A stretch of 64,000 nucleotides of DNA, from assembly GCF_000001735.4 (NCBI RefSeq), contig NC_003070.9, forward strand, positions 3,100,001 to 3,164,000, in the 5' to 3' direction. The translations under genes were made by a program, and so were the position numbers. The notes beneath the pieces are model-generated. The model was given only the letters and a program-made list of their open reading frames with translations, was not told where the DNA came from and searched no databases. Positions 37,960 through 48,016 of the stretch are shown here, one piece after another (positions within the stretch are counted from its first letter, which is position 1; the number at the start of each line of letters is the position of its first letter). This stretch comes from Arabidopsis thaliana (lineage: Eukaryota > Streptophyta > Magnoliopsida > Brassicales > Brassicaceae).

Positions 37960-40118
37960 TTATGCGTGGCTTGCTTCTGTCTCCACACTCCCAAATGCTG
38001 CCTCCTTTAACCCGCTCATGCATGAAGAAGATTCCAGATTTGGCGTTGTCTCAATTTTCTCTGTCTCCACACTCCCAAATGCTGCCTCCTTTAACCCGTT
38101 CATGCATGAAGGAGGTTCCAGATTTGGCGTTGTCTCAATTTTCTCTGTCTCCACACTCCCAAATGCTGCCTCCTTTAACCCGTTCATGCATGAAGAAGGT
38201 TCCAGATTTGGCGTTGTCTCAATTTTCTCTGTCTCCACACTCCCAAATGCTGCCTCCTTTAACCCGTTCATGCATGAAGGAGGTTCCAGATTTGGCGTTG
38301 TCTCAATTTTCTCTGTCTCCACACTCCCAAATGCTGCCTCCTTTAACCCGTTCATGCATGAAGGAGGTTCCAGATTTGGCGTTGTCTCAATTTTCTCTGT
38401 CTCCACACTCCCAAATGCTGCCTCCTTTAACCCGTTCATGCATGAAGAAGGTTCCAGATTTGGCGTTGTCTCAATTTTCTCTGACTGATCGTTTTGACAA
38501 TGATCAGTAGGTTGAGGAGGGATGATAATATCTTCAGGATTTTTAGCTACTGTGCGTTTTCCTTTCTGAGCTTTCTTCTTGAACTGAGCCTTCCTGGCTT
38601 TAAGAGTCTTGACGGTTTCTTTAAGCGGGATAGCTGCCTGTATTGTCTTCTTCTCACAAGGAAGTACAGTAAGCTGAGTGTTGTAGTTGGCAAGGTTGTT
38701 TTTAGTGTCTGACTGGATCGCTAAAAGAGCAGTTCTCCCAGCGCTAATCTCAGCATCTTTTTTAGTTCTTGTTGCAGCTCCTGTGTACTTTATGCCTCCA
38801 ATCTCTACAGTACATGTGAATTGTGTAACTCTCCCAAGAGTTTCGACCTTCTGGCACTGATACAATGGAATCGCGTAATTCATCTTTTGAGCGTATTCTT
38901 GAAGTAGGTTCTTGCATAATCCCGTTTCGTGCTGCATTAATAAGCCATTCAAAGTTAGACAAGAGCAATAACTTACAGAAACAGCCTAAGAATCTTCCCT
39001 CTAGAAGTTGGCAATACACATAAATCCGATAAGACAGAAGACACTTTATTAATGAGTGGATTCTTTAAACTCTTGAATCTCGATCATTGTCCAACCAAGA
39101 GCCTAGACAAATACAGAATGCCCCCTAACGTATTCTCACAGCTCCCCTTTAAACCTTCAACTCTGAAACTAACCATGAGCTTCCCTTTAAACCTTCAACG
39201 CTCAAACTAAGCATAAGGACTACTGCTGAGATGGCAAAGCTACAATTCGCTGCTAAACCCCTAGGCTAGGTTCAATAGTTTTGCAGTGAACTTAACAATA
39301 ATCACGAGCGAAATAAGAAAGATGAGGTGCTTACAACAGGTTGTGAAACACATTGGCTTAGCTCACTGGATTTTGCTAATTCCCGGAGAGCAACCTCGGC
39401 AGCTGATTGCTCTGCAGCCTTACGATTGAAGAATCCAGGCAAAGAATTATATCTGACACCATCCAGTATCACAGTCGATTGAAATAAAGATTTGTGTGAA
39501 GGGCCTTCTTTAACGATCTCATAAACAGGCGTTGGGAGCTTGTACTTCTGAGCATACTCCTGCAACCGACTTTTGAAAACATAGCAATTGGAAACACCTG
39601 AGCAGGAAAAAAACTTCAAAATGAGGCAAAAGATAAAACAGAAACAGTGATGATGCTATCCACTACAGCATAAATTGCAAATAAACTCAAAACGACAACA
39701 GGGAACAGCAGTGAACGAGTTCTGAATAAAGCTGACGACTTTCACAAAGAAACTATACTTATCCAAAAGGGGAGAGACAGTTTTAAACCAAGCTTCTATG
39801 TTCCCTAACAAATTGAGTCAATAAATCATCATCTCAAAAGAGTAAACTTGCCAATTGCCAGAGAGATCTACGCTTAAACCCACAAGGGACAGATACACTT
39901 GTAAATTCTAACTAATCAAAACACTGCAATCCAATTTCCAAGAAGAAAGAAGTGAGTAAAGAACAGAAGAAAGGGGAAAAAGCATGATCTGGTTTCAAAA
40001 TTAAAACCCGGAAAAAACAACCCATGAATGTTGAATTAGAGATAATGCAGACATGATGGTGAAGAAGAAGAAGAAGAAGAAGAAGTAATTCACCAGAGGA
40101 AACATCAGTGGAGGTCAT
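37960..40118 (-). CDS. HYL1: HYPONASTIC LEAVES1 (DRB1), microRNA-processing dsRNA-binding protein
   Basis: Exons 40094-40118, 39335-39597 and 37960-38931 give 419 aa. HYL1 is the nuclear partner of DICER-LIKE1 and SERRATE and ensures precise cutting of primary microRNAs. dsRBD1 spans about 15-84 (FKSRLQEYAQKYKLPTPVYE, then the helix NRKAAEQSAAEVALRELA). dsRBD2 spans about 100-170 (CKNLLQEYAQKMNYAIPLY, then KKDAEISAGRTALLAI) and mediates dimerisation. A basic nuclear-localisation stretch follows at about 205-230 (ARKAQFKKKAQKGKRTVAK). The C-terminus has six nearly identical 28-residue repeats (EKIETTPNLEP...), encoded by an 84-bp tandem array. That array is thought to be dispensable for function. 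The upstream ORF codons lack an ATG, so MTSTDVSS is the start. Confidence 0.97.
37981..38484 (-). repeat. Six 84-bp tandem repeats encoding the HYL1 C-terminal array
   Basis: Units begin at 37981, 38065, 38149, 38233, 38317 and 38401. Differences are few and mostly affect one codon (Pro/Ser in NLEPxS) and the Asn/Ser before the GLKEAAFGS block. The phase is kept, giving 28 residues per unit. Low divergence implies recent expansion or homogenisation. Confidence 0.95.
39141..39215. repeat. About 38-bp tandem duplication in HYL1 intron 2
   Basis: Two adjacent copies share CCTTTAAACCTTCAAC followed by a similar AAACTAA(C/G)CAT end. They lie inside intron 2 of HYL1 (38932-39334), away from splice sites. 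Confidence 0.75.
40061..40086. repeat. (GAA)n microsatellite next to the HYL1 intron 1 donor
   Basis: About eight GAA units lie just inside HYL1 intron 1, within some ten bases of its donor. In the sense of the gene they read as CTT repeats. Confidence 0.85.
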
Positions 40119-41118
40119 TTTCACGAGCAGAATGTAGCTGAAGAGACGAATAATAGGTTAGTAGGGCACGGCGAAGAGCAAGAAAGAAACGTGCTGCTGC
40201 TGCGAAGAAGCAGAGAGAGAGAGATGATTCTTCTTCACCAAAAACCCTCTCCCCTCGACTTCCTCCTCTTTACTGATTTTTATTTTTGTTTTTTTTTCAC
40301 AAGGGCAAACGAAAGAAGGTGGTTCTTAATTGTTATGTTACAAATGTTAATATTGAATTTAATTTCAAACCTTTATAAATTATATTATATTCCATAAATT
40401 TACCTTTTTGGTCAAATTTTCCATAAATATAATTTACTTGTGAATATTATATGAAAGCAAAATGTTTTTATCTTTGAAATATTTAATTTAATTAAAAAAC
40501 TAATTACATATAGCCTAATTTCGTATTTCATATGTAGTTAACTAATGTATATATCCACAATTGATTAACCTTTTTATGGCTAACTTTATTCACTAGTAAT
40601 CCCTTTGTTATATTCACACAGTTTTTGTATTCACAAATAATTAATTTGTTCTCCAAGTAAACATCAATAATGATAATAACCGTTTAATAAAAAATAAAAA
40701 CAATTTGAGCCCATATTTGAGCCCACTTGAGCCTATGTCCCTTAACAGAAAAGAAAAATATTTGAGCCCATATTTGAGCCCACTTGATCCTATATCCCTT
40801 TACCAGAAAAGAAAAATATTTGAGCCCATACTTTTCGCTTCTGATAAGCGTAGAATAATAATAGTCGAATTTACCACCTTCCTTTTCGTTCCTTTTTTTT
40901 CTTCTCTCTTCCGAAACACCTCTGCCACGCGAGTACTCTCCACGCTCTTCGACAGTCGTGACCATCTTCTTCTCCGATCGTCTTCACCGGTTTTCTTGGG
41001 CATTCCCTCGTGCGTAAGTCTCTGTCGTTTCGTTTCGTCTATAACTCCCTCGGGTTTTGGTGAAATTTGATTCCTTTGTCCTGTTCTCTGCAGAATTGTT
41101 GCAATAAATACGACGAAG
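40119..41118. promoter_or_regulatory. Divergent region of HYL1 and the MYB-like gene
   Basis: The two start codons are 1 kb apart, head to head. HYL1's leader is AG-rich near 40205-40225. The middle is AT-rich. A 57-bp minisatellite with GAGCCCA motifs (40704-40829) lies nearer the MYB-like gene. The last 240 bases are CT-rich and probably its leader. Confidence 0.5.
40704..40829. repeat. About 57-bp minisatellite (2.2 units) with GAGCCCA motifs
   Basis: Units begin at 40704, 40761 and 40819 (partial). Each full unit contains TTGAGCCCATATTTGAGCCC and an AGAAAAGAAAAATA end. The array is about 290 bp upstream of the MYB-like start and differs in sequence from the RPL21C promoter array. Confidence 0.85.
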
Positions 41119-44100
41119 ATGGTTGCTAATAATAATACTAGTAGCAATCGCAGGAAGAGAATCATTACTGAAGGCGACATCGCCACTCTTTTGCTGAGGT
41201 AAAAATATCTCCTTTTTTTGTTTTCTCTTTCCGAAAACGTTAGTGGATTTGGGTTTAGTCAGTGTGGCCGGGGTTTTTGATTTATTGACGCAGATATGAT
41301 ATGGAGACGATACTGAGAATGCTACAGGAGATATCTTATTGTTCCGAAACCAAGATGGACTGGAATGCGTTGGTGAAGAAGACCACTACCGGAATTACTA
41401 ATGCTAGAGAGTACCAGTTGCTATGGCGTCATCTTTCTTATCGGCATCCTCTCCTCCCTGTGGAAGATGATGCTCTACCTCTGGTACTTATTCTGTCTCT
41501 CCTCTTTCCACTTTTGATGAATTGTAAAAGACTCAAGTTTATGTTGTAGAGTTAGTTAGTTTTCTTCAATAAAAACTCACTACTACTTTGTGTTATCAGT
41601 ATCATCTAGAAGTGAGTGTGATGAAATACTAGTTTATGTTCTATGTGGCAGTGGATACTAAAACTTCTTGGTAGCATTAGGGATCGATGAGTGTCTCTCG
41701 CTGGTGTAGTTTACAGATTTTTTAAACGAAAGTTGCCTGTGCAGGACGACGATAGTGACATGGAGTGCGAATTGGAAGCTTCTCCTGCAGTCAGCCATGA
41801 AGCATCAGTGGAGGCTATTGCACATGTCAAAGTAAGAACGGAATCATAGATTTCATTCCCTTGACAGAATTTCAGAATCTGAAGTCCCTAGGCTCTATTC
41901 AGGATAACACCTTGCTGTTTTCTTAATGATTAGTGTGTTGGTTACTTGTTCTGCATATCAATCTGTGCTTATCCAGAGTTCCCATTTTATCCAAATATCA
42001 TTAAGTTTTCGTTTCTCTTGTATTCCCAGGTGATGGCTGCTTCATATGTTCTAAGTGAGTCTGATATACTCGACGATTCAACAGTTGAGGCTCCCTTGAC
42101 TATAAACATACCTTATGCTTTGCCTGAGGGTTCTCAGGAACCATCAGAGTCTCCTTGGTCGTCAAGAGGGATGAATATCAACTTTCCGGTCTGTCTTCAG
42201 AAAGTTACATCTACCGAGGGGATGAATGGAAATGGTTCAGCTGGTATTAGCATGGCTTTTCGGAGGAAAAGGAAAAGATGGTCTGCTGAGGAGGATGAGG
42301 AGCTGTTCGCCGCTGTAAAGCGATGTGGTGAAGGGAACTGGGCTCATATTGTTAAGGGAGACTTTAGAGGAGAGAGAACCGCCTCCCAACTCTCGCAGGT
42401 TGTGATTTCTCTTATTCAATATTGACTGCTCTTTTTTCATTAGTTTCTTTGAAGTCATTTTGTAGTGTATCTTATAGTCTTGTTCTTTGTATTACAACCT
42501 GTTTATGCATCATTATCTATATTCTGTTGACGATGAATGGTGGATATTACCTTCCCTCTTTCGTGTTGTTGGAGGTGGTGGCTCTTTACAGACGAAGTAC
42601 CACTTTGGTAATTACTCTAGAAATATATCTGTTGTCATCTAGTCTGGTATGGACGTGGGGTTTTTCCCCATTTTTCCGGGTTCGAATCCCGGCAACAGAT
42701 TCTTTGGATGATATGAGTAATAGTCTTTTGGCAATCATAGAAGGTAGCTAATAAGACTAATAAGACTAAGTTTTATGATATTTGTATCCATCTTTGTATT
42801 TTTTACGCATATACTTTCCATCTGATAAAACTTAACAATACTTTAGCTACTTGGACGAGCATGGGACATTTTGCAATTGCTTACTCTTTTTCCGTTATTG
42901 GTGGTAACAACTGACTATTTTCTTTGTAGAGGTGGGCGCTTATAAGAAAAAGGTGTCACACTTCGACCTCTGTTAGCCAATGTGGCCTACAAGGAACTGA
43001 AGCGAAACTAGCAGTTAACCATGCATTATCTTTAGCTCTGGGAAATCGGCCCCCTTCAAATAAGCTTGCAATAGGTACAAGTAGCAGAAGATCCTTCCCT
43101 GCTAATTCTAGTATTTATGTTATAACAGAGGATGCTTTGGTTTGGTTACCACTGGCTTGTCTAAATCAGAAATTAGCTTACCTGTTTAACTGCGGTGGGG
43201 TTTGTGGTTATAATATTTGGGTAATTTTCTTTGTTTATTTGGTTCATCAATTAGACTGCATTTTATGCAGGTCTTATGCCAACGACGTCATCTTGTACCA
43301 TCACAGAAACGGAAGCGAATGGGGGAAGTTCTTCTCAAGGTCAACAACAGTCCAAACCAATTGTTCAAGCATTGCCTCGGGCAGGAACATCACTTCCGGC
43401 TGCAAAGTCTCGAGTTGTTAAAAAAACAACAGCAAGCTCCACTTCCAGATCGGATCTTATGGTAACAGCTAATTCAGTAGCTGCAGCTGCATGCATGGGT
43501 GATGTATTGACTGCTGCATCAGGACGAAAGGTCGAACCTGGAAAAACTGATGCTCCACGAGTGCCAAAGACTAAACCTGTAAAACATGCTTCTACAGTCT
43601 GCATGCCTCAGCCCTCAGGTAGCCTCTCCATGCCAAAGGTTGAACCAGGAACGAGTGTTGCCGCCTCTATACGGTCTCTAGCTAATGGAAAATTGAAACC
43701 TGTTATGGCTTCATCATCTTCCAACAAACCTCCTCTCATAGCTCCTCGTTCAGAAGGATCTTCAATGCTTTCTGCTTCCGCCCCCTTGGCTTCTCTATCA
43801 AGGATTGTCTCCAATCAGAGAGTTTTTGCAGGCTCTGTCCCAGCTACTGAGATTGTCACTTGCAAACCAGATGGTGGACAGAAAGGGCAAGCTCGTGGAA
43901 ATGAAGCAAGCTCATCGGCTGCAATCCAGCCACATCAAATAACCTCAAGAAACTTGGAGATTAGCCAGGGAAAGCAGGCTACACAGGCTCAGTCCCCTAA
44001 TCTCTTGCCTAGGAAAGTTCCAGTAGTTCGGACTGCAGTTCATTGTGCCACTAACCAAAAGTTGATGGATAAACCATCTGATCAAACTGTAGTACCTATC

Positions 44101-44232
44101 AGAGGAGCTGGTTCGCAATCTAAAGCCAAAGGTGAAGTAAACAGTAAGGTTGGTCCGGTGATCAAAGTGAGTAGTGTTTGCGGAAAACCCCTTGAGGTTG
44201 CAACTGTGGCAGGGACCGGACAGGGTGTTTAG
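41119..44232 (+). CDS. Single-MYB/SANT (homeodomain-like) protein, DRMY1-related
   Basis: Six coding exons give 610 aa: 41119-41198, 41294-41483, 41745-41831, 42030-42398, 42930-43074 and 43271-44232. An N-terminal conserved region (ITEGDIATLLLRYDMETI, then WNALVKKTTTGITNAREYQ) lies before a single MYB/SANT repeat. The repeat is at about residues 190-235: KRWSAEEDEELFAAVKRCGEGNWAHIV, then ERTASQLSQRWALIRKRC across an intron. The C-terminal half is Ser/Ala/Pro-rich and disordered. Such proteins are usually nuclear and DNA-binding. DRMY1 (At1g58220) is the relative I recall, with roles in growth uniformity. Intron 4 contains a tRNA-Glu-like sequence. The position fits At1g09710. Alternative 3' exon use is possible. 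Confidence 0.85.
42628..42699 (+). pseudogene. tRNA-Glu-like element, probably a degenerate tRNA gene, in an intron
   Basis: The 72-nt element folds as a cloverleaf. The 7-bp acceptor stem pairs TCTGTTG (42628-42634) with CAACAGA (42693-42699). The T arm is CCGGG-TTCGAAT-CCCGG. The anticodon stem has five pairs (GTGGG with CCCAT, one of them G-T). A short D stem (TCT/GGA) is present. The length and the ATCTAGTCTGGT block resemble plant tRNA-Glu. The anticodon loop reads GTTTTTC (anticodon UUU by position) in place of the expected CTTTCAC-like loop, and position 10 is A. It is therefore likely a relic, though the internal A and B boxes are largely kept. Confidence 0.75.
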
Positions 44233-44437
44233 TTCTTTGACAAAATCGTTGGATACTCTGTTTTGGAGCTTTCATTTGTAGTTTTTATTAGACTGAAAGA
44301 AAGATATGATGTAAAGGAAGCCATTCAGTACATTGGTACTAATTAATAAGAATCTCATATACTTACAATCTTCAAACTCTACAGCATATAGTTAGATTTG
44401 AATCTCAGGACTATTAAAGTTAAGGGAGATCACTTCT

Positions 44438-47303
44438 TCAGCTTCTTTTGACATATTCAGGGAGCTTTGCAGGTGGGATAATGTAACTACACTGTTTGTT
44501 CAGAGCTGGAGATGGACTGACACAAGAGAAGATTGTTGAGGTTTGCTTCGGTTGTTGTTTATACTTCTTTAACTTGACACCAAACAAGAATGACCTTAGT
44601 GGAATCCTAGGCTTTCCAGCTGATGATGGCATTCTCTTGCTCAGAGATCTTGTAGCCGTCCCATCCAAAATCCCAAGATTCTCTTCTAGTTTGCATACAA
44701 CTCTTTCCACTTCAGCTCTCAGTGCTCTTGCACGATCAAGGCCTGCTTGAAGTTCGTTGAACACCCTTTTGTTCTCCTGTTTCATGTTAAGTATCTCACC
44801 ATGGAACTTTGCAGCCTGGTAACCTCTTATCTCTGTATTGCTTACTTCAGTTGCACCCGATTGAGACGTGACCCTTGAAACTTCATCTTTGATATTGCAA
44901 AGTGTTGCATACCTACCCTCAAGTTCGTCTCTCAGAATTGCACTGTTCTCTAGCCATAACTGCAGCTCTGTCCGAATCTCTCTAAGGTGTCTATATATAG
45001 GCTTTGCCTCTGATGCAAGTGCAGTGTTACTACTGCTCCCAGCATTACCTTGTTGCTTGCTTTCAATTTTCGATAGCTCTGCTTTCAGGTCTTGAACTGA
45101 TGTGTGGTACTTCTGTATCTGATGAACAGATGTGCTAAATCTTAACCAGAATTCAATATTCTCTTCCAGCACCGCATCAATATCTCCACGCACTTTTTCT
45201 TCCACAGTTGGAATTTTCTTTCTTAGGCTGTCACTAATGCCTGCAAATTTCACCTTAAACCCGTCTTCCTTTTCTTGTTCAGATGCTCTCTTCAAGTCTC
45301 CTCTTTGAGGAAGTGGTGGCATGGAGAATGAAGAGTTAGAGCTATGAGAGATGCTCACACTTTCAGCCCGGTTTCTTTCTACTGGATGAGGAAAACCCTG
45401 GCCGGGCAATTCTGGTTTCTGGTGTAAGAAATGAAAATCCACGTCTTCGCAAGAAACAGCATTCTTGAGCTCTCGCAACTGCAATGCCAGCTCAAAGAAG
45501 CCATCACGGTTCTTCTTCTCAACTTCACTCAACTTTCTCTTCACTTCTCTATAGTCTCTTAGTACTGATGAGTATTCATCCAATAGAACCTTCTCTCTAT
45601 CCTCCATGCCATCTGCGGGTAACAACTGCCTCCAGTTTCTCCTCTCCTCATCTTCCGCCTCTGTACCAAAGCAAGTGCTTTCTGTTTCTGATAAACCACC
45701 ACAAGAGTCTCTTGTCTCTGATTTCTCTTCCTGCATCGACTCTTGATCTCTGCTCTGTTTGATTACCATGGCCTCTTTAATTTCCTCTGCATTCTTTATC
45801 TCTCTCTCGTTTGATATTGAATCCGAATCCTCAACAGTATCCTCCTCCTGGATGTCCTCTGGGTTAAGTCCATCACCTTCGACATCTTCATCCATTTTCA
45901 CTTCCTGTAACTTCCCTGATAAGTCCTTAGCTGTACTATTAGCTTCAGTCAAGTGCTTGTGAAGATTCTTGTTCTGGTCTTCCACTCTTTGGAACAGGTT
46001 TTTAACTTTTCTTAGCTCATCTTCAAGGACCGTTATCCTTTTCTTCATGTCCATGGAGTCTGATACAAGACATGCCTTGTCTTTCTCTACATCACGGATA
46101 TGGTCCTGTAACTCATTTGTCTCTGATCTTAATGTCTTTAACAAAGCCGTATGAGACAAAGCTGTTGTTTCCAGAGAAACCACTTTCTCTACAAGCTCAT
46201 CTATCTTCTCTGCAAAGTCAACATTACTCAAGTTCTCATTCAAATCAATCTGTCTCGATTCTTTCACAGATTCATAACTCGATTCTTGACCATGAAAAGC
46301 TTTCTTGGCTTGTTCTTCTACCTTAATCTCAAACTTTTTCTTCAGTGCTTCACACCTTTCTGTTGCAGTATCAATCCTTTCCTTCTCAATTCCGGCGTCT
46401 TCAGAAAATCGCTTCTGCGTCTCCTCAAGCTTAGCAATTGTCTCTTTACAAGAGCTTAGAGCAGCGGTTGCCACCAGCGTCCTAGCTTCACCATCTTCGA
46501 TCTCTCCACCAACCCCAAACTCATCTTGTAAACTGCAAACTCTCTTCTGCATTTCTTCAACTTCATTCTCCAAATTCCAATACCTATCATAGGACTGCTC
46601 ATAAGAACTTCTCACAAACTCCTTCTCAGTCTGCAGCACCAAGATCCCCTTATGGATCTTATCGATCTCCTCCAATGCCTCTTCTCTACTCAATCCGGAA
46701 CTCACCAATGCAGAAGATGTTTCCGAACTTTGCAAAACACCAGGTTCCTTTCTCGACAACACCATCAGAGATTGGCTCTTGAACTCTTTCTTGGGAACCT
46801 CAGGGACTTGTGGTATGTTAGTTCCACTGGGAATGAGATGAAGATGCTTAGGTGGTTTCTTGGGATTATCATCATCATCATCGTCATCATCATCAACAAG
46901 AGGAAATGGAACATGTTCAGGGAAAGCGGTAGCGATCATATGATTGGCACTTTGAAGTTCTGTGGACAAATGATCATAGCGTTCTGCTAAAGCACGGTAT
47001 GAACGAAATGCTTCTTCCACGAAATTGACAATCTCTGGCCTTTTACGGTAATACATCTCCGCTCTTTTAGCAAAACTGTCTCCATCTCCATCAATGATCT
47101 TAAGTGTGTACTTTACCTTCTCCTCCATATCTAGGAAAGTTGAAAAATTCAGAACATTGCATTGAAGAATATGAACATTGTTACGTGAAAACATGAAAGA
47201 ACATCGTACCTTGGAGATTGTGTTCGAGCCATTTGGATTGTTTTGTGCGTATGTGGCTGGCCCACCACCATGAATACGCATTGCTCGCTGCTCTCTGCAA
47301 CAT
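44438..47303 (-). CDS. NET2B: NETWORKED 2-type actin-binding protein (KIP1-like, NAB domain)
   Basis: Exons 47210-47303 and 44438-47130 give 928 aa. NET proteins bind F-actin through the plant-specific NAB domain; NET2 members act at the plasma membrane in pollen. The NAB domain fills about residues 1-90: MLQRAASNAYSWWWASHIR, then TKQSKWLEHNLQ across the intron, then KVKYTLKIIDGDGDSFAKRA and MYYRKRPEIVNFVEEAFRSYR. A run of Asp follows at about 116-124. From about 170 to 880 it is mostly coiled coil, rich in Glu, Lys and Leu. The open frame also continues through the intron to 47281, but only the spliced first exon restores the tryptophan-rich NAB start. The family call is secure; the exact symbol is from memory of At1g09720. 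Confidence 0.9.
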
Positions 47304-48016
47304 CAGAGTTTCTTCTTTATGATATGCATCCTCCTTTTTCTTTTGTTATTTCCTTCTCTGTTCTCATGTTAAATCTTTCTTTTTTATAAGATTCTCAAGA
47401 CTTTTAAGTTTCTTCCTTGTGGGATTTAACTAGAACACCCAAATTTAGAAGATGGTAATATTGTTTTCTTTTGTTAATTTAAAATGGTAAGATGTTTCAC
47501 TGTAAATGACTATATAAGACTTGGCAGTTTAACTGGTTTGTAACAGAAGAAAAAAATGGCCGATAATTACATTGCATTATTGTTACAGAATACGTCAGTA
47601 TCCACCGATGTCCTCAAGAAAAAGAATAAAACATACACGTATGAAACTAATTTGGATTCAGCTGTTCAACAGATAACAACAGGTTTATTCACATTCGAGT
47701 TTTGATAGTTTTCAAACAGGGGAAAACAGCCCGGGCCAAGATATTCGACCATAATATATATGTAAAAAATTACTCGGAAGAACCTCAAATAAAAACCACA
47801 AAATGGGCTATATATTCATCAACCCTCTTAAGTTAACGTATCGAAATTTTACATAAAAAACGATGAAAGACGTTATTCTTTCCTTTTTCTTCGTAAAATA
47901 CTCCTACAACGTTATAAACACTTCCTAAAGGTGGTTTGATATAAACCCTCTAAGTCGTCTAACCATCCAAGACCCAACACAAAACCCGTGGTGTGTTGAT
48001 ATAGCCCACACAATCT
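47304..48016. other. Spacer between NET2B and the SUMO protease gene
   Basis: The left part is the promoter and leader of NET2B and the right part the 3' UTR of the leftward protease gene. It is AT-rich, with no supported gene or repeat. Confidence 0.5.

Noticed and set aside
37962-38510. Two long plus-strand frames opposite the HYL1 repeats
   Set aside because: They are mirror readings of the 84-bp coding array of HYL1, kept open by its period of three.
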